A stretch of 64,000 nt of DNA from Shinella zoogloeoides (GTDB taxonomy: Bacteria; Pseudomonadota; Alphaproteobacteria; Rhizobiales; Rhizobiaceae), in NCBI RefSeq assembly GCF_033705735.1, contig NZ_CP131130.1:995001-1059000 (forward strand), in the 5' to 3' direction. The notes under the pieces are model-generated. The model saw only the letters and a program-made list of their open reading frames with translations, was not told where the DNA came from and made no database searches. Shown here piece by piece: positions 17,599 through 25,619 of this stretch (position 1 is its first letter; each line of letters begins with the position of its first letter). The translations under genes and the position numbers were made by a program.

Positions 17599-18159
17599 TC
17601 AGCGCACGAATTCGTCGATGCGGCGGAGCGTGACGCGGCGGTTGCGCCATTCCTCGCGCTCGGTCGGCACCAGCAGGTATTCCTCGCCGTAGCCGACGGT
17701 TTCCAGCGCGCGGGAGGGCAGGCCGAATTCGCGCACCAGCACCCATTTCAGCGAATCGGCGCGGCGCTCGGAGAGGATCTGGTTGGACGAGGCCGAGCCG
17801 ACGGCATCCGTGTGGCCCTCGATGAGGAAGACGGCGCGGCGGCGGCGGCGCAGGATCTGCTCCATGGCGCGGGCGATCTGGCGCACCTTGCGGTATTCCG
17901 AGCGCGGGATTTCGGCCGAGGCGAATTCGAAATTGATCGACTGAATGTCGATGGACGGCGCGGCGCGGCGCAGGTCCGCGCGGCGCTTGAACTCGCGCAC
18001 GGTCACGCGTTCGTCCTCGCGCATGCGGCGGGCGGGCGCGGCATCGAGGCGGCGCAGGATCATCTCTTCGGACGGCGTTTCCTGTGCCAGGGCAAGGCCC
18101 GAGAAGGCCGGCGCGGCGAGGGTTGCGGCAAACGCGGTCAGAAAGGCGCGGCGTTGCAT
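17599..18159 (-). CDS. OmpA-family C-terminal domain protein (exported)
   Basis: 186 residues with a signal peptide (MQRRAFLTAFAATLAAPAFSGLA, likely cleavage after ALA near residue 25). A short basic linker precedes an OmpA/MotB-like peptidoglycan-binding domain. Landmarks are INFEFASAEIP, IEGHTDAVGSASSNQILSERRADS and ETVGYGEEYLL. It probably sits in the periplasm bound to peptidoglycan. Start chosen at the ATG 18159, which directly opens the signal peptide. Confidence 0.88.
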   Translation of the reverse strand: MQRRAFLTAFAATLAAPAFSGLALAQETPSEEMILRRLDAAPARRMREDERVTVREFKRRADLRRAAPSIDIQSINFEFASAEIPRSEYRKVRQIARAMEQILRRRRRAVFLIEGHTDAVGSASSNQILSERRADSLKWVLVREFGLPSRALETVGYGEEYLLVPTEREEWRNRRVTLRRIDEFVR

Positions 18160-18255
18160 GGACGGTGTCTCCTTCGGTTTCGTCTTTCGGGCGGAAAGTG
18201 CCACGGATGACCTGAAGGAAAGATGAACCGGCCGGTTAGGCACCGTTCAGGGTGA

Positions 18256-18846
18256 TTAACGCCGCTCGGCCGGCATCAGGCAGTCGCGCTTGGCGAGTGC
18301 CAGAAGCTCGGCATCGGAAAGCGGCGTGACCTCCGCCTCCATCGTGCCGACCGGCGAGAATCCGAACATCTGGTAGAGCTGCAGGGCCCGCGGATGGTCG
18401 AGGCTGTTGGTGGTGACGACGACCCGCTTCGGCCCGAGCGCCCAGGCGGCGTAAAGCGTCTGGAGCAGGAACCATTTGCCGATGCCGTGCCCCAGCGCCC
18501 GCTCGAAGAGGCCGAAATGGGAGAGCTCGACCGTGTCGTCGTCGATCCGCAGCAGCTCGAAGAAGCCGGCCGGCGCGCCGTCGACATAGAGCACGCTCAC
18601 GCTGTTGCGCTTGTCGTGCAGCGTGGCAGTCAGCGTCCCGTCGTCCATGCGCAGCCGGTCGACCCAGTGCCAGCGGCTGCCCACCTGCCGGTAGAGGAAG
18701 CGGTAGAAGGCGAGCGGAATGTCCGGCGCGCCGAGGATCGCCGTCTGCACATTGACCGGCACCGGCAGGCTCTGCTTCGGCGGCGCGGTCATTTCGAGCG
18801 CGGTGATGGTGACGGATATCGGCGCGGACTGGACCTTCTTCGCCAT
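18256..18846 (-). CDS. GNAT-family N-acetyltransferase
   Basis: 196-residue protein with a GNAT fold. The acetyl-CoA loop is in FERALGHGIGKWFLLQTLYAAW (R/Q-x-x-G-x-G pattern), followed by VVTTNSLDHPRALQLYQMFGFSPVG, typical of motif B. The substrate is unknown. It follows sseA on the same strand with a 2-bp gap, so the two are likely cotranscribed and perhaps functionally linked to sulfur or amino-acid metabolism. Confidence 0.85.
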   Translation of the reverse strand: MAKKVQSAPISVTITALEMTAPPKQSLPVPVNVQTAILGAPDIPLAFYRFLYRQVGSRWHWVDRLRMDDGTLTATLHDKRNSVSVLYVDGAPAGFFELLRIDDDTVELSHFGLFERALGHGIGKWFLLQTLYAAWALGPKRVVVTTNSLDHPRALQLYQMFGFSPVGTMEAEVTPLSDAELLALAKRDCLMPAERR

Positions 18847-18848
18847 GG

Positions 18849-19718
18849 TCAGTCCTTGCCGGTGGCAGCGGGCCCGGTGACGACGGGCGTATCCTCGCGC
18901 CCGCCCCATTCCGTCCACGAGCCGTCATAGAGCGTGTTGTCCTCGTGACCGAGCGAATGAAGCGCCAGCGTTATGATCGCCGCGGTGATGCCGGAGCCGC
19001 AGCTCGTGACGACCGGTTTGGAGAGATCGATGCCCGACGCCTCGAAATGCCGGCGGAGGCTGGCGAGATCCTTGAATTTCCCGCCTTCCGAGAAGGTGCC
19101 GGAGGGCATGCTCCTTGCGCCCGGCATATGGCCGGAGCGCATGCCGGCGCGGGGCTCCGCCTCCTCGCCGGTGAAGCGGCCGGCGCCGCGCGCATCGGCG
19201 ACCTGCTTCGAGCCGGTCGAGACGATGCCGCGCATTTCCTCGAAGGAGGTCACGGCATAGGGATTGAAATTGGTGTGGAAGGTGGCGGGTGCGGGCTCCG
19301 GCAGGTCGGTCTCCAGCGGCCGTCCTTCCTTCTTCCAGCCGTCGATGCCGCCATCCATGACGAAGACGTTCTTCGCGCCCATCGTGCGGAACAACCACCA
19401 GACGCGCGGCGCGGTGAAGATGCCGGGGCCGTCGTAGACGACGATCGTGTCCGTATCGGAAATGCCGAGCTTGCCGACTTCGGCCGCGAAGACGTCCGGC
19501 GCGGGAACCATATGCGGCAGGCTGCTGGAATGATTGGCGATGACGTCCTGGTCGAAGAAGACCGCGCCGGGAATGTGCCCGCCGGCATATTCGGCCGCGC
19601 CGTTACGGTTCTGCGCGGGAAGATACCAGGAGGCATCGACGATACGGAATTCCGGCGCGCCGAGCTGCTTTTCCACCCAATCCGCCGAAACGACGAACCT
19701 GCTCTTTTCGTTGGACAT
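18849..19718 (-). CDS. sseA: 3-mercaptopyruvate sulfurtransferase
   Basis: 289-residue two-rhodanese-domain protein that transfers sulfur from 3-mercaptopyruvate to thiol acceptors. The active-site loop CGSGITA in the C-terminal domain is the mercaptopyruvate-type CG(S/T)G variant rather than the CRKG type of thiosulfate sulfurtransferase. GGHIPGAVFFD and GHMPGARSMPSG are the rhodanese CH2A-like motifs. Lies in a minus-strand run cysK-alaX-sseA-GNAT, consistent with cysteine metabolism. Confidence 0.94.
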   Translation of the reverse strand: MSNEKSRFVVSADWVEKQLGAPEFRIVDASWYLPAQNRNGAAEYAGGHIPGAVFFDQDVIANHSSSLPHMVPAPDVFAAEVGKLGISDTDTIVVYDGPGIFTAPRVWWLFRTMGAKNVFVMDGGIDGWKKEGRPLETDLPEPAPATFHTNFNPYAVTSFEEMRGIVSTGSKQVADARGAGRFTGEEAEPRAGMRSGHMPGARSMPSGTFSEGGKFKDLASLRRHFEASGIDLSKPVVTSCGSGITAAIITLALHSLGHEDNTLYDGSWTEWGGREDTPVVTGPAATGKD

Positions 19719-19730
19719 GTTTCTCTCCCT

Positions 19731-20474
19731 TCAGGCTTCGGAGGCCGGCGCGCCGAAGCGGATGCGGAACCGGCGGTTCTCCTTGCCCTTCTTCTCGATC
19801 TTGGCGATGTGGATCGCGCCCACTTCCTGTGTTTCGGAAACATGGGTGCCGCCGCAGGGCTGACTGTCGACGGCGGAATTCTCGCCGATGCAGACGAGGC
19901 TGACGCGGCCGAGGCCCATGGGCGGGCGCACGTTCTTGGATTTGACGATGCCGGGATTGGCTGCAAGCTCCGCGTCGGTGATCCACTGGACGAAGATCGG
20001 GTGGTTCTCCGTAACGAGCTTCATCAGCTTCGCCGTCACCTCGTCCTTGTCGATGGTCTCCGTCATGTCGAAGTCGACGCGGCTGTCCTCCTCGCCGACG
20101 GCGGCGCCCGTAATGGGGTAGGGGCAGACGACGGAAAGGAGATGGCAGGCGGTGTGCATGCGCATCAGCTTGTAGCGGCGCGCCCAGTCGATATGGGCGA
20201 CGACCGTCTCGCCGACGATGGGCGGTGCCTCGCCTTCCAGCGGCCGGTGGATGATGATCTCCTTGGTCGCGCCCGTCACCGCCGGGCCGAGCGCGATGCG
20301 GCTGCCGTCGGCGCGCTCCAGGAAACCGGTATCGCCGGGCTGGCCGCCCGACGTCGCGTAGAAACAGGTCTGGTCCAGCTCGATACCGCCGTCCTCGTGC
20401 ACCGCCGTCACCACCGCCTCGTTCGTCGAAAGATAGAAATCGTCGCGGAAGAGGGCGGTGGTGGGAAGGGACAT
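19731..20474 (-). CDS. Alanyl-tRNA editing protein, AlaX family
   Basis: 247-residue free-standing editing domain related to AlaRS. The zinc-binding/catalytic HTACH motif and the later CGGTH (in QPCGGTHVSET) are both intact. The N-terminal part holds the AlaRS-like beta-barrel (TCFYATSGGQPGDTGFL). It clears mischarged Ser-/Gly-tRNA(Ala). It ends 12 bp before sseA and starts 5 bp after the cysK stop, so it belongs to the same operon. Confidence 0.9.
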   Translation of the reverse strand: MSLPTTALFRDDFYLSTNEAVVTAVHEDGGIELDQTCFYATSGGQPGDTGFLERADGSRIALGPAVTGATKEIIIHRPLEGEAPPIVGETVVAHIDWARRYKLMRMHTACHLLSVVCPYPITGAAVGEEDSRVDFDMTETIDKDEVTAKLMKLVTENHPIFVQWITDAELAANPGIVKSKNVRPPMGLGRVSLVCIGENSAVDSQPCGGTHVSETQEVGAIHIAKIEKKGKENRRFRIRFGAPASEA

Positions 20475-20479
20475 GATAC

Positions 20480-21520
20480 CTATTCGACCGGCTGGTAGGG
20501 GACCTTGATCCCCGATTTCGCCTTCAGCCAGCCTGGAACCGGCAGGCCCTTCGAATCGAGGAAGTCCGGGTTGAAGAGTTTGGACTGATAGCGGTTAGCA
20601 TAGTCGCAGAGGATCGTCACGATCGTGTGGCCGGGGCCGAGGTCCTTCGCGAGGCGGATCGCGCCCGCGATGTTGATGCCCGAGGAACCGCCGACGGCGA
20701 TGCCCTCGTTCTCGATAAGGTCGAAGACCAGCGGAACGGCCTCCGAATCCGGGATGTTGTAGGAATAGTCCGGCGTGAAGCCTTCGAGATTGGCGGTGAT
20801 GCGGCCCTGGCCGATGCCCTCGGTGATCGAGCTGCCGGAGGATTTCAATTCACCGTGCTCATAAAAGTTATGGAGCGCTGCGCCATCCGGATCGGCAAGG
20901 GCGATCTTGATATTGGGATTCTTGGCGCGAAGGCCGGCCGCGACGCCGGCAAGCGTCCCGCCCGAGCCGACGGCCGAGACGAAGCCATCCACCTTGCCGT
21001 TGGTGTCGCGCCAGATTTCCGGCGCGGTCGTCTCGATATGGGCGTCGCGGTTGGCGACGTTGTCGAACTGGTTGGCCCAGATCGCGCCGTTCGGCTCGGT
21101 TTGAGCAAGCTGCTCGGCGAGCCGGCCGGAGAGCTTTACATAATTGTTCGGGTTCTTGTAGGGAACGGCCGGCACCTCGACGAGCTCGGCGCCGAGCAGG
21201 CGCAGCGCGTCCTTCTTCTCCTGGCTCTGCGTCTCGGGAATGACGATGACGGTGCGATAGCCGAGCGCCTGCGCCACCAGCGCAAGGCCGATGCCGGTAT
21301 TGCCCGCCGTGCCCTCGACGATGACGCCGCCGGGTCGCAGCGCGCCCGAGCGCTCCGCCGCGCGGATGATGGAGAGGGCGGCGCGGTCCTTCACCGACTG
21401 GCCGGGATTGAGGAATTCCGCCTTGCCGAGGATCTCGCAGCCCGTCGCTTCCGAGGCGCCCTTGAGGCGGATCAGCGGCGTGTTGCCGATTGCATCAAGA
21501 ACGGACGGAAGAATGGACAT
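20480..21520 (-). CDS. cysK: Cysteine synthase A
   Basis: O-acetylserine sulfhydrylase, 346 residues, PLP-dependent. The PLP lysine is in NPGQSVKDRAALSII, the phosphate loop in GTAGNTGIG, and AVGSGGT is the second glycine loop. An extra C-terminal portion (KGLPVPGWLKAKSG...) matches the longer rhizobial CysK. First gene of the minus-strand cluster cysK-alaX-sseA-GNAT. The ATG at 21520 opens MSILPSVLDAIGNTPLIRL. Confidence 0.95.
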   Translation of the reverse strand: MSILPSVLDAIGNTPLIRLKGASEATGCEILGKAEFLNPGQSVKDRAALSIIRAAERSGALRPGGVIVEGTAGNTGIGLALVAQALGYRTVIVIPETQSQEKKDALRLLGAELVEVPAVPYKNPNNYVKLSGRLAEQLAQTEPNGAIWANQFDNVANRDAHIETTAPEIWRDTNGKVDGFVSAVGSGGTLAGVAAGLRAKNPNIKIALADPDGAALHNFYEHGELKSSGSSITEGIGQGRITANLEGFTPDYSYNIPDSEAVPLVFDLIENEGIAVGGSSGINIAGAIRLAKDLGPGHTIVTILCDYANRYQSKLFNPDFLDSKGLPVPGWLKAKSGIKVPYQPVE

Positions 21521-21782
21521 GGGAAATCGAGCCTCGCGCGTTGCAAATCCGGATTGGTGTCGTCTTTTCGGCCGCTGCGGCCGGCTTTGCAAGGAATGGT
21601 GTTCCTGTCAGGCTGAGATTGCTAGGGATTTTTTCTTCGGGCAGGGGCTTCCTGCCGCAGGCCGGCCGAAAGCGCGCGGGCTTTAACGTCCTGTTAGCAA
21701 ACATGGTTAATTTTGCGTCTATCGGCGAGCGGCGGAACGGAAAGGCCTGCCGCCCGTTTGAGACGACACTGGAGGTACCACG

Positions 21783-21989
21783 ATGCTTTTCGGACTTTTT
21801 CAGGCCACCCCTACCGACGACGATGACATCGCCACCGGCACCTATGCGGACGGGGTGATGGGAACGCCGCTGAGCGATCCCTCCGCCCGCCCGCGCGAGC
21901 GCAGCCAGACCTTCCGCCGCACGGCCCACGAGCGCGACTACGGCGCCGCGCGGACTACCGGCCAGACCGGCGCCGGCCTCGTGCCCTGA
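21783..21989 (+). CDS. Small acidic hypothetical protein
   Basis: 68 residues (MLFGLFQATPTDDDDIATG...), low complexity and probably disordered, with no signal peptide or TM segment beyond a short hydrophobic start. A good ribosome binding site, GGAGG, precedes the ATG by 6-7 bp. I recognise no family. Confidence 0.6.
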   Translation: MLFGLFQATPTDDDDIATGTYADGVMGTPLSDPSARPRERSQTFRRTAHERDYGAARTTGQTGAGLVP

Positions 21990-22058
21990 CCGCATCGCGC
22001 GCCGGGAACAAAGCGCGGCCCGGCGTGTTTCTCTTCCGCTTGCACGGAGGAGCCCGCC

Positions 22059-22250
22059 ATGACCCATCACATCGACAATCGTCAGTTCAGCCCGCGCCAG
22101 GCTCGCCACGTTCTCGACGTGCTCGAGCATTGCCGCAAGAACGGGCTCGACAAGGCAGAAGAACGCAAGTTGCTCCTCCTCTTCGGCCGCTTCGCCACCC
22201 GTCACGAATTGCAGATGAACACGAAGCGCCCGCCGGCAAGCCGGCACTAG
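22059..22250 (+). CDS. Small helical hypothetical protein
   Basis: 63 residues, helix-rich and basic (QARHVLDVLEHCRKNGLDKAEERKLLLLFGRFATRHELQ). CGGAGGAG lies about 8 bp upstream of the ATG. It is followed by an intrinsic terminator at 22279-22302. No family recognised. It is the last intact host gene before the phage boundary. Confidence 0.6.
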   Translation: MTHHIDNRQFSPRQARHVLDVLEHCRKNGLDKAEERKLLLLFGRFATRHELQMNTKRPPASRH

Positions 22251-22278
22251 CGATTTCCAGATCGATAAAGATGGAAGA

Positions 22279-22302
22279 GGGTTGCCGAGCGGCGGCCCTT
22301 TT
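22279..22302 (+). terminator. Intrinsic terminator after the 63-aa gene
   Basis: GGG-TT-GCC-GAGC-GGC-GG-CCC followed by TTTT. It lies 28 bp after the stop of the 22059-22250 gene. Confidence 0.65.
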
Positions 22303-22323
22303 GCGTGTGTGGCGCTGAAAAGC

Positions 22324-22355
22324 AGAAGGGCCGCGCTATTCAGCGCAGCCCTTCT
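22324..22355 (-). terminator. Terminator of the tRNA gene at the phage junction
   Basis: AGAAGGG (22324-22330) pairs with CCCTTCT (22349-22355), with additional inner pairs CGCGCT/AGCGCA-type around an ATTC loop. On the minus strand it lies immediately 3' of the tRNA end at 22362 and is followed by GCTTTT, as expected for a tRNA terminator. Confidence 0.65.
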
Positions 22356-22361
22356 AGAAAC

Positions 22362-22380
22362 TGGCTCCCCGGGCCGGATT
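22362..22380 (-). other. tRNA 3' end fragment (probably tRNA-Asn) = phage attachment core
   Basis: Read on the minus strand this is AATCCGGCCCGGGGAGCCA: the end of a T-loop, a 5-nt T-stem strand, a 7-nt acceptor strand, discriminator G and encoded CCA. The acceptor strand CCGGGGA with discriminator G fits a tRNA beginning TCCCCGG, as rhizobial tRNA-Asn does. The bases further 5' (beyond 22380) no longer form a tRNA, so the gene is cut here. This is the expected result when a phage integrates into the 3' end of a tRNA gene; the intact tRNA should lie at the far phage end, beyond the window. Isotype is tentative. Confidence 0.75.
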
Positions 22381-22460
22381 GGCTCCAATTCGCTACCGAA
22401 GGGAAAATGTAGCTAATTCAGGTGCATGGGTGAATTTCTGGTCTTCATTTTCGGGCTGCG

Positions 22461-22488
22461 GTAGCCAGAAAGTAGCCAAAAGGTAGCC
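22461..22488. repeat. Three GTAGCC repeats at 11-bp period: candidate integrase arm-type sites
   Basis: GTAGCC occurs at 22461-22466, 22472-22477 and 22483-22488, exactly one helical turn apart. A related GTAGCT is at 22409-22414 and an inverted copy (GGTAGCG on the minus strand) at 22391-22397. Clustered phased hexamers within 130 bp of an att core are typical of tyrosine-integrase arm sites. Inference; no integrase gene lies nearby in the window. Confidence 0.55.
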
Positions 22489-22489
22489 T

Positions 22490-22687
22490 CTATCGACCGA
22501 GAAGCTTCCGGATGCGATCGGCCTCGGATCCTCGGTTTTTCATCGCGAGATACTCCTTCTCCATCCGGTCAAGAATAGGCTGCGCGATTGGACCGCGCTC
22601 ATCCACGATTTCCGCGCAGACCAAGAGGAATTCTTCCATCATCTCGAGGGTGACTTCGTCCAGGCTTTTGAGTGGTTCGTAAAACAT
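22490..22687 (-). CDS. Small hypothetical phage protein
   Basis: 65 residues, helical and charged (YEPLKSLDEVTLEMMEEFLLVCAEIVDERGPIAQPILDRMEKEYLAMK). The ATG at 22687 is preferred over in-frame upstream starts because coding character begins there. It is the gene nearest to the attachment core. In this position phages often carry an excisionase or an accessory gene, but no HTH or basic DNA-binding pattern is evident. Confidence 0.55.
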   Translation of the reverse strand: MFYEPLKSLDEVTLEMMEEFLLVCAEIVDERGPIAQPILDRMEKEYLAMKNRGSEADRIRKLLGR

Positions 22688-22824
22688 TGATCCTGGGGCA
22701 TCGCCCTGCTCCCGAAGGGAACTGCTACTCGGCGCGGTCCGCCGCTGCAGCATGCCTTGGCGCTACGCTGGCGCCGCGGCGTGGAGGATAGCTGTCAGCA
22801 CCTCCACCTGTCGCGCGAGGCGAC

Positions 22825-22859
22825 TTGACTCTCATGCGTTACGGGAACGAATATAGAAC
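22825..22859 (+). promoter_or_regulatory. SOS (LexA) box and promoter of the 22860 gene
   Basis: GAAC-N7-GAAC at 22845-22859 (GAACGAATATAGAAC) is an exact match to the alphaproteobacterial LexA direct-repeat operator GTTC-N7-GTTC/GAAC-N7-GAAC. TTGACT at 22825-22830 can serve as -35 with an A/T-rich -10 inside the box (GAATAT or TATAGA). The box abuts the ATG at 22860, so the transcript may be leaderless. Confidence 0.82.
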
Positions 22860-23120
22860 ATGGTGTCCCATGTACGCATCCCCCAAGATCTAGAATCTCT
22901 CTTTTCTCCCCGGCGGCCGTCCCTCAGTGAAATACCGGAGTGGATGGAACTGGGCGGTCATTGCTCGAAATGTGAGAGGGAAGGGTGGGTCGATCGATGG
23001 GAGATCCAGCGAAAATTCGGCGGAAGCACGCTGGTCAAGGATTTGCGCCCGTTTCTGCGTTGCATGGCGTGCGGGAATAAGGGCACCAACACCTGGATCA
23101 CCGCGAAGCTTCCTCGTTGA
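22860..23120 (+). CDS. SOS-regulated small zinc-finger-like protein
   Basis: 86 residues. The C-terminal part holds CSKC (residues 35-38) and CMAC (68-71), consistent with a four-cysteine zinc ribbon, surrounded by basic residues (REGWVDRWEIQRKFGG). The function is unknown. The perfect LexA box immediately upstream predicts induction by DNA damage together with, or ahead of, prophage excision. The start could also be the in-frame ATG at residue 28, which keeps the cysteine region. Confidence 0.7.
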   Translation: MVSHVRIPQDLESLFSPRRPSLSEIPEWMELGGHCSKCEREGWVDRWEIQRKFGGSTLVKDLRPFLRCMACGNKGTNTWITAKLPR

Positions 23121-23223
23121 TCTGGACCTCACTTGGGTGGTTGGCCTGGAACGAGAATCATGAATAGCATGCGTTGATTGCAGGCCTGATTTTGCCGCAA
23201 CTCACGAAATACCGGGGGCCCTC

Positions 23224-24066
23224 GTGAAACCTACTATTCAATGGAGTTTTGACGCCGCGTTGCCAGCAATCGCATTGGTGATTTTTTCTCTTCTCCTTTT
23301 CGCAATGGCATTGAATCTGCAACCTACCCATGCCTGGTTGTGCGGGAGCTACGAGGACGGAACGAGCTGTGTTCGCGGGCTCATCTCCGAGTTTCAAACT
23401 CTTCTCACCGGTCTCGCTGCTGTGGCTGCCGCCACGCTTACAGTACGTGCGATGATCAAGACGGAGCTTGAGAATGCGAAGCGCCACCGACAGATATTGG
23501 GCGCGACACTCCGGGGCGAAGCCCGGCAGGTAGACAGGCTTTGGGCGCGTCGACTTCCACCCCTCCGGCACGCATCTCAAGTCTTTAGGGATGTGCTGGA
23601 AGGGCTGCCTTCCAAAGTCGGACCTGCGGGCGAGAAGGCACTTATGGTTCACTCTCTCAGCTCGGCGGCTATCACCGCAGCCCTCAAAATCAAAGGGGAG
23701 TTCCACACTGTGGAGTGGCGTGAAGCCGAACACCTTTTTGATGGGCAACTTGCTGCAGCCGTGGATTTTACTACGACGTCCCTGGCTGAACTGCTGCGTC
23801 ATCTCAATGACATCGATGCTGAGACTGGCTCCATGGGGCGGAAAATCGCTACATTTACTGAGCGCTTGCAGATTGCAGGTTCGGGTGAGTTGATGGACAT
23901 AATTGAGGCATCGTCCGCAAAACTGGCGGTAGAAAAGCAGGTGGAGCGTATCGACGTGGGTATTGTCGCCCTCCGCGAGAAGTTGCCCGAAGTTCTCGAG
24001 ATTCTGCAAGATGTGCTCGAAGGTCTCGGACGTCTCAAGGAACGGTATTCGGAGGTCGATATTTGA
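23224..24066 (+). CDS. Two-TM membrane protein with long coiled-coil domain
   Basis: 280 residues, GTG start with GGGGG upstream. Hydrophobic helices lie at about 12-31 and 56-75, separated by a short extracytoplasmic loop with two cysteines (WLCGSYEDGTSC). After TM2 there is a ~200-residue largely helical cytoplasmic domain with coiled-coil character (ALREKLPEVLEILQDVLEGLGRLKERY). Unknown family. A membrane protein at a prophage end next to lipoprotein genes fits a lysogenic-conversion role such as superinfection exclusion; this is inference only. Confidence 0.7.
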   Translation: MKPTIQWSFDAALPAIALVIFSLLLFAMALNLQPTHAWLCGSYEDGTSCVRGLISEFQTLLTGLAAVAAATLTVRAMIKTELENAKRHRQILGATLRGEARQVDRLWARRLPPLRHASQVFRDVLEGLPSKVGPAGEKALMVHSLSSAAITAALKIKGEFHTVEWREAEHLFDGQLAAAVDFTTTSLAELLRHLNDIDAETGSMGRKIATFTERLQIAGSGELMDIIEASSAKLAVEKQVERIDVGIVALREKLPEVLEILQDVLEGLGRLKERYSEVDI

Positions 24067-24125
24067 TCGTGTTTCACGCTGGGAGCATTGGTATTCCCCG
24101 CGACACAGCCGACCATGGGGGATCC

Positions 24126-24467
24126 GTGAAGAAAGCTATCGTGTTTGCAGTCGCCGGGCTTATCTTGGCGGGTTGCCAAAGTGACACCGAGTATGCGCGA
24201 ACGAAACAGGACATGATCCGTCGTTGCAACGAGCCCACAGCGAGGCTCGACGGGCCCGACATGGGGAATTGCTTTCTTTGGGACCGCGAGGCTGACAAGA
24301 GACTGAGAGCGAAACATCGGCGAGAGCAAAGAGAGCGATGGGAGGCAATCGAGGCTGATGCAAAAGCTCACCCGGAGAAGTATCGTAGGCCTCGTCCCGT
24401 GCCGACCGCATCGTGTGTTGGGCGCGGAATGGACTCGATTGGAAATATTCGTCTCACCTGCTACTGA
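24126..24467 (+). CDS. Prophage-encoded lipoprotein
   Basis: 113 residues from a GTG at 24126. MKKAIVFAVAGLILAGCQ is a classic lipoprotein signal with lipobox LAGC at residues 14-17. The mature part is charged and contains four further cysteines (RRCN, NCFLW, SCVGR, LTCY), which may form two disulfides in the periplasm. It starts 60 bp after the stop of the two-TM gene. Function unknown. Confidence 0.72.
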   Translation: MKKAIVFAVAGLILAGCQSDTEYARTKQDMIRRCNEPTARLDGPDMGNCFLWDREADKRLRAKHRREQRERWEAIEADAKAHPEKYRRPRPVPTASCVGRGMDSIGNIRLTCY

Positions 24468-24491
24468 GCTTTCATTCACGGATGCAATCTC

Positions 24492-24746
24492 ATGATCCTT
24501 CCAGGAAATGCTCGGCAAGTGATTATCGACGCCCTCGCAGGGTTTAGCGAGGCGCCGAACATTACCGCCAGCAAGGTCATCAACGATCTCGAAGACGCCG
24601 GCTTTCGAGTGGTGGACTATCGTGAACTGACCAACATCATCGAGAAGCTCATCGCAGTCATCAAGGCCCTGGATCCTGCCGGCAAAGCCGAGTTGACCGA
24701 TGGGATTGTGCTGGCGAAGGCGCTCATCGAAGTGATGAAGGCCTGA
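24492..24746 (+). CDS. Small helical hypothetical protein
   Basis: 84 residues, predicted all-helical (NEIIEKLIAVIKALDPAGKAEL-like heptads, exact text differs), no TM segment. It follows the lipoprotein gene by 24 bp and is convergent with the leftward operon, whose last stop is 17 bp away. The ribosome binding site is weak. No family recognised. Confidence 0.55.
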   Translation: MILPGNARQVIIDALAGFSEAPNITASKVINDLEDAGFRVVDYRELTNIIEKLIAVIKALDPAGKAELTDGIVLAKALIEVMKA

Positions 24747-24762
24747 TCGAGCGAGATTCGGA

Positions 24763-25083
24763 TCAGAAGCAGTCAGGATTGTCTCCGATCGGTCTGCTGG
24801 CAGCTTCGGAGCGCGCCTTCTCGAATTCATACAGGAGCTTCATCAATGCTTGCCGATAGAGAGCGTCGTTCACCTGGCTACGCTTGAAGCCGCGTGGCCA
24901 TTCTTGCCCCCTGATGACGTGGTAGGCCTCGTGGATGCTGAGACCACCGCGATCGGCGAGCCTGCGGAGCGTTTGGCTGTGGTTGCGCTGCGCCTGCTTC
25001 TCGTGCTGGGCAATCGCCGCCCACGGGATGCACTTGATGATCGGATCGTTGAGGATGGGGAACATCGGCTCCTGATTAACCAC
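24763..25083 (-). CDS. Hypothetical protein, distal end of the leftward operon
   Basis: 106 residues, GTG start at 25083 that overlaps the stop of the DUF4326 gene, so translation is coupled. It has a segment that could be an HTH (QTLRRLADRGGLSIHEAYHVIRG) followed by a helical C-terminus. Function not recognised. Confidence 0.6.
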   Translation of the reverse strand: MVNQEPMFPILNDPIIKCIPWAAIAQHEKQAQRNHSQTLRRLADRGGLSIHEAYHVIRGQEWPRGFKRSQVNDALYRQALMKLLYEFEKARSEAASRPIGDNPDCF

Positions 25084-25468
25084 CGTCGCCTCCCGTCGGC
25101 TTTCTGTTGGCGATCTTCAGTAAGTAATCCGCATGGCAAGGCGAGTCTTGCGAGCACCAGCACGCAAGGTTCTTGCCGGCTAGATTGTCGCGGACATGCT
25201 GATGGATGGCCGGATCGAGGCATAGGATGGTTCCAAATCGGCGCGCGGCCGCCTCCTGCGTGGGAGCGACATAATCCGGCTGGTTCAACGGCCACCATCC
25301 CCATCGCTTTGCCTGCTTACGATCGATCGGTTCGCCCACGACAAAAGGATTGCCCCATTCAGTGGGGCGGGCGACCACAACTGCGGGCAGCCCGTTGATT
25401 TCCCGCGAGGCGGCTTGGAGAGTGAAGCCCTTCGCGCGGGAGAGCTGAATGCGGACTGGCTCACTCAT
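25076..25468 (-). CDS. DUF4326 family protein
   Basis: 130 residues. Family landmarks are VVVARPTEWGNPFVVGEP near the middle, the helix QEAAARRFGTIL, and the cysteine/histidine pattern LAGKNLACWCSQDSPCHADYLL at the C-terminus. DUF4326 occurs mostly in phages and has no assigned activity; the conserved C-x-C-x6-C-H suggests metal binding. The ATG at 25468 was chosen since MSEPVRIQLSRAKGF begins the conserved part. Confidence 0.82.
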   Translation of the reverse strand: MSEPVRIQLSRAKGFTLQAASREINGLPAVVVARPTEWGNPFVVGEPIDRKQAKRWGWWPLNQPDYVAPTQEAAARRFGTILCLDPAIHQHVRDNLAGKNLACWCSQDSPCHADYLLKIANRKPTGGDGG

Positions 25469-25619
25469 CGGGATGCCTTTTCGATTCATTCGCGTCGCGC
25501 GCTTCGGCAAAGTTTAGCCACGTGCGACAAATAACGGTGCCAGCGTCGGTAGTAGTCTTTAGGCACTTGTGGGCTCGCGGATGCACGATTAACTTGTGGC
25601 GTCCTGGAGGGAATTGCAG

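Noticed and set aside
18945..20498. Plus-strand open frame of 517 codons
   Set aside because: Complement of sseA and alaX; low-information arginine/glycine/alanine-rich translation.
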